Source of the DNA: Paraphotobacterium marinum
GTDB taxonomy: Bacteria; Pseudomonadota; Gammaproteobacteria; Enterobacterales; Vibrionaceae
Length of the DNA: 64,000 nucleotides
Reading direction: 5' to 3'
Assembly: GCF_002216855.1 (NCBI RefSeq)
Contig: NZ_CP022356.1
Location: forward strand, 620,001-684,000
The notes beneath the pieces are model-generated. The model made no database searches and was not told the origin of the DNA. It worked only from the letters and a program-made list of their open reading frames with translations. Of the stretch, positions 63,974 through 64,000 are shown piece after piece (within the stretch, counting starts at the first letter, position 1; each line of letters begins with the position of its first letter). The position numbers and the translations under genes are program-made.

Positions 63974-64000
63974 CCCATCTCGACACAACAAAAATATACA

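Noticed and set aside
1-64000. tRNA or rRNA genes
   Set aside because: No TPsiC-arm GTTCRANYC pattern with matching acceptor stem was found, and no rRNA-like segment was recognised; short GATTCGA hits did not fold as cloverleaves.

Overview
The window is 64 kb of very A+T-rich bacterial DNA (about 30% G+C by eye). The genes are Gram-negative and gammaproteobacterial in type: oligoribonuclease Orn, an EvgA/EvgS-like two-component pair, YciH, YagU and YigZ family proteins, a TraT-like lipoprotein and several outer-membrane beta-barrels. The base composition and gene set would suit the Francisella / Fastidiosibacteraceae / Legionella-like group, but nothing seen here fixes the genus. No rRNA, tRNA or CRISPR array was found.

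Layout. 1-4.5 kb: a DUF4156 lipoprotein, a double heptamer tandem array, two tiny genes, a porin-like barrel, a DoxX-like membrane protein and orn. 4.6-13.0 kb: a tight five-gene minus-strand operon and the most unusual part of the window. It encodes a PP2C-like/NERD/pseudokinase fusion, an apparently active Ser/Thr kinase, a UPF1-type SF1 helicase, a winged-helix-like protein of unknown family, and a protein ending in a CorA-like two-helix membrane module. It looks like a phospho-signalling defence or stress island with a membrane effector, and I do not recognise it as a named system. 13.7-20.7 kb: a ZIP-like transporter, a duplicated isochorismatase-family hydrolase (one copy frameshifted) with small secreted-protein genes, a secreted endonuclease/exonuclease/phosphatase-fold enzyme, a FUSC-like protein and a QueC paralogue without zinc cysteines. 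20.7-30.3 kb: metabolism and repair (glpK, glpD, YeiH-like transporter, YagU, msrAB, hexose-6-phosphate mutarotase) and a second barrel protein. 30.3-36 kb: secreted proteins (phospholipase D family, beta-helix protein, GIN-domain protein) with decayed SDR and IS6-type fragments. 36-48.7 kb: a His-rich small protein in two copies, a PH-SHOCT protein, TraT-like and glycine-zipper lipoproteins, an MFS transporter with two LysR paralogues (one frameshifted), a third barrel protein and OppA. 49-54 kb: acetolactate synthase and aldehyde dehydrogenase, an AraC regulator beside a decayed copy of its own C-terminus, and small secreted proteins. 54.5-64 kb: the EvgAS-like pair, an osmoprotectant ABC transporter, a DUF1499 protein, a rhodanese, YciH and a tyrosine recombinase with an altered active site.

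Two genome-scale patterns cross these regions. First, five separate genes each look one adenine short in a poly-A tract (A7 to A6 three times, A6 to A5 once, A8 to A7 once). This is either systematic homopolymer under-calling in the assembly or real slippage-based switching, so all pseudogene calls here depend on it. Second, there are several repeat-based or palindromic elements: identical five-unit hexamer repeats just upstream of two start codons, a 9-1-9 palindrome upstream of two related barrel genes, and an 89-bp hairpin repeat present in two copies.
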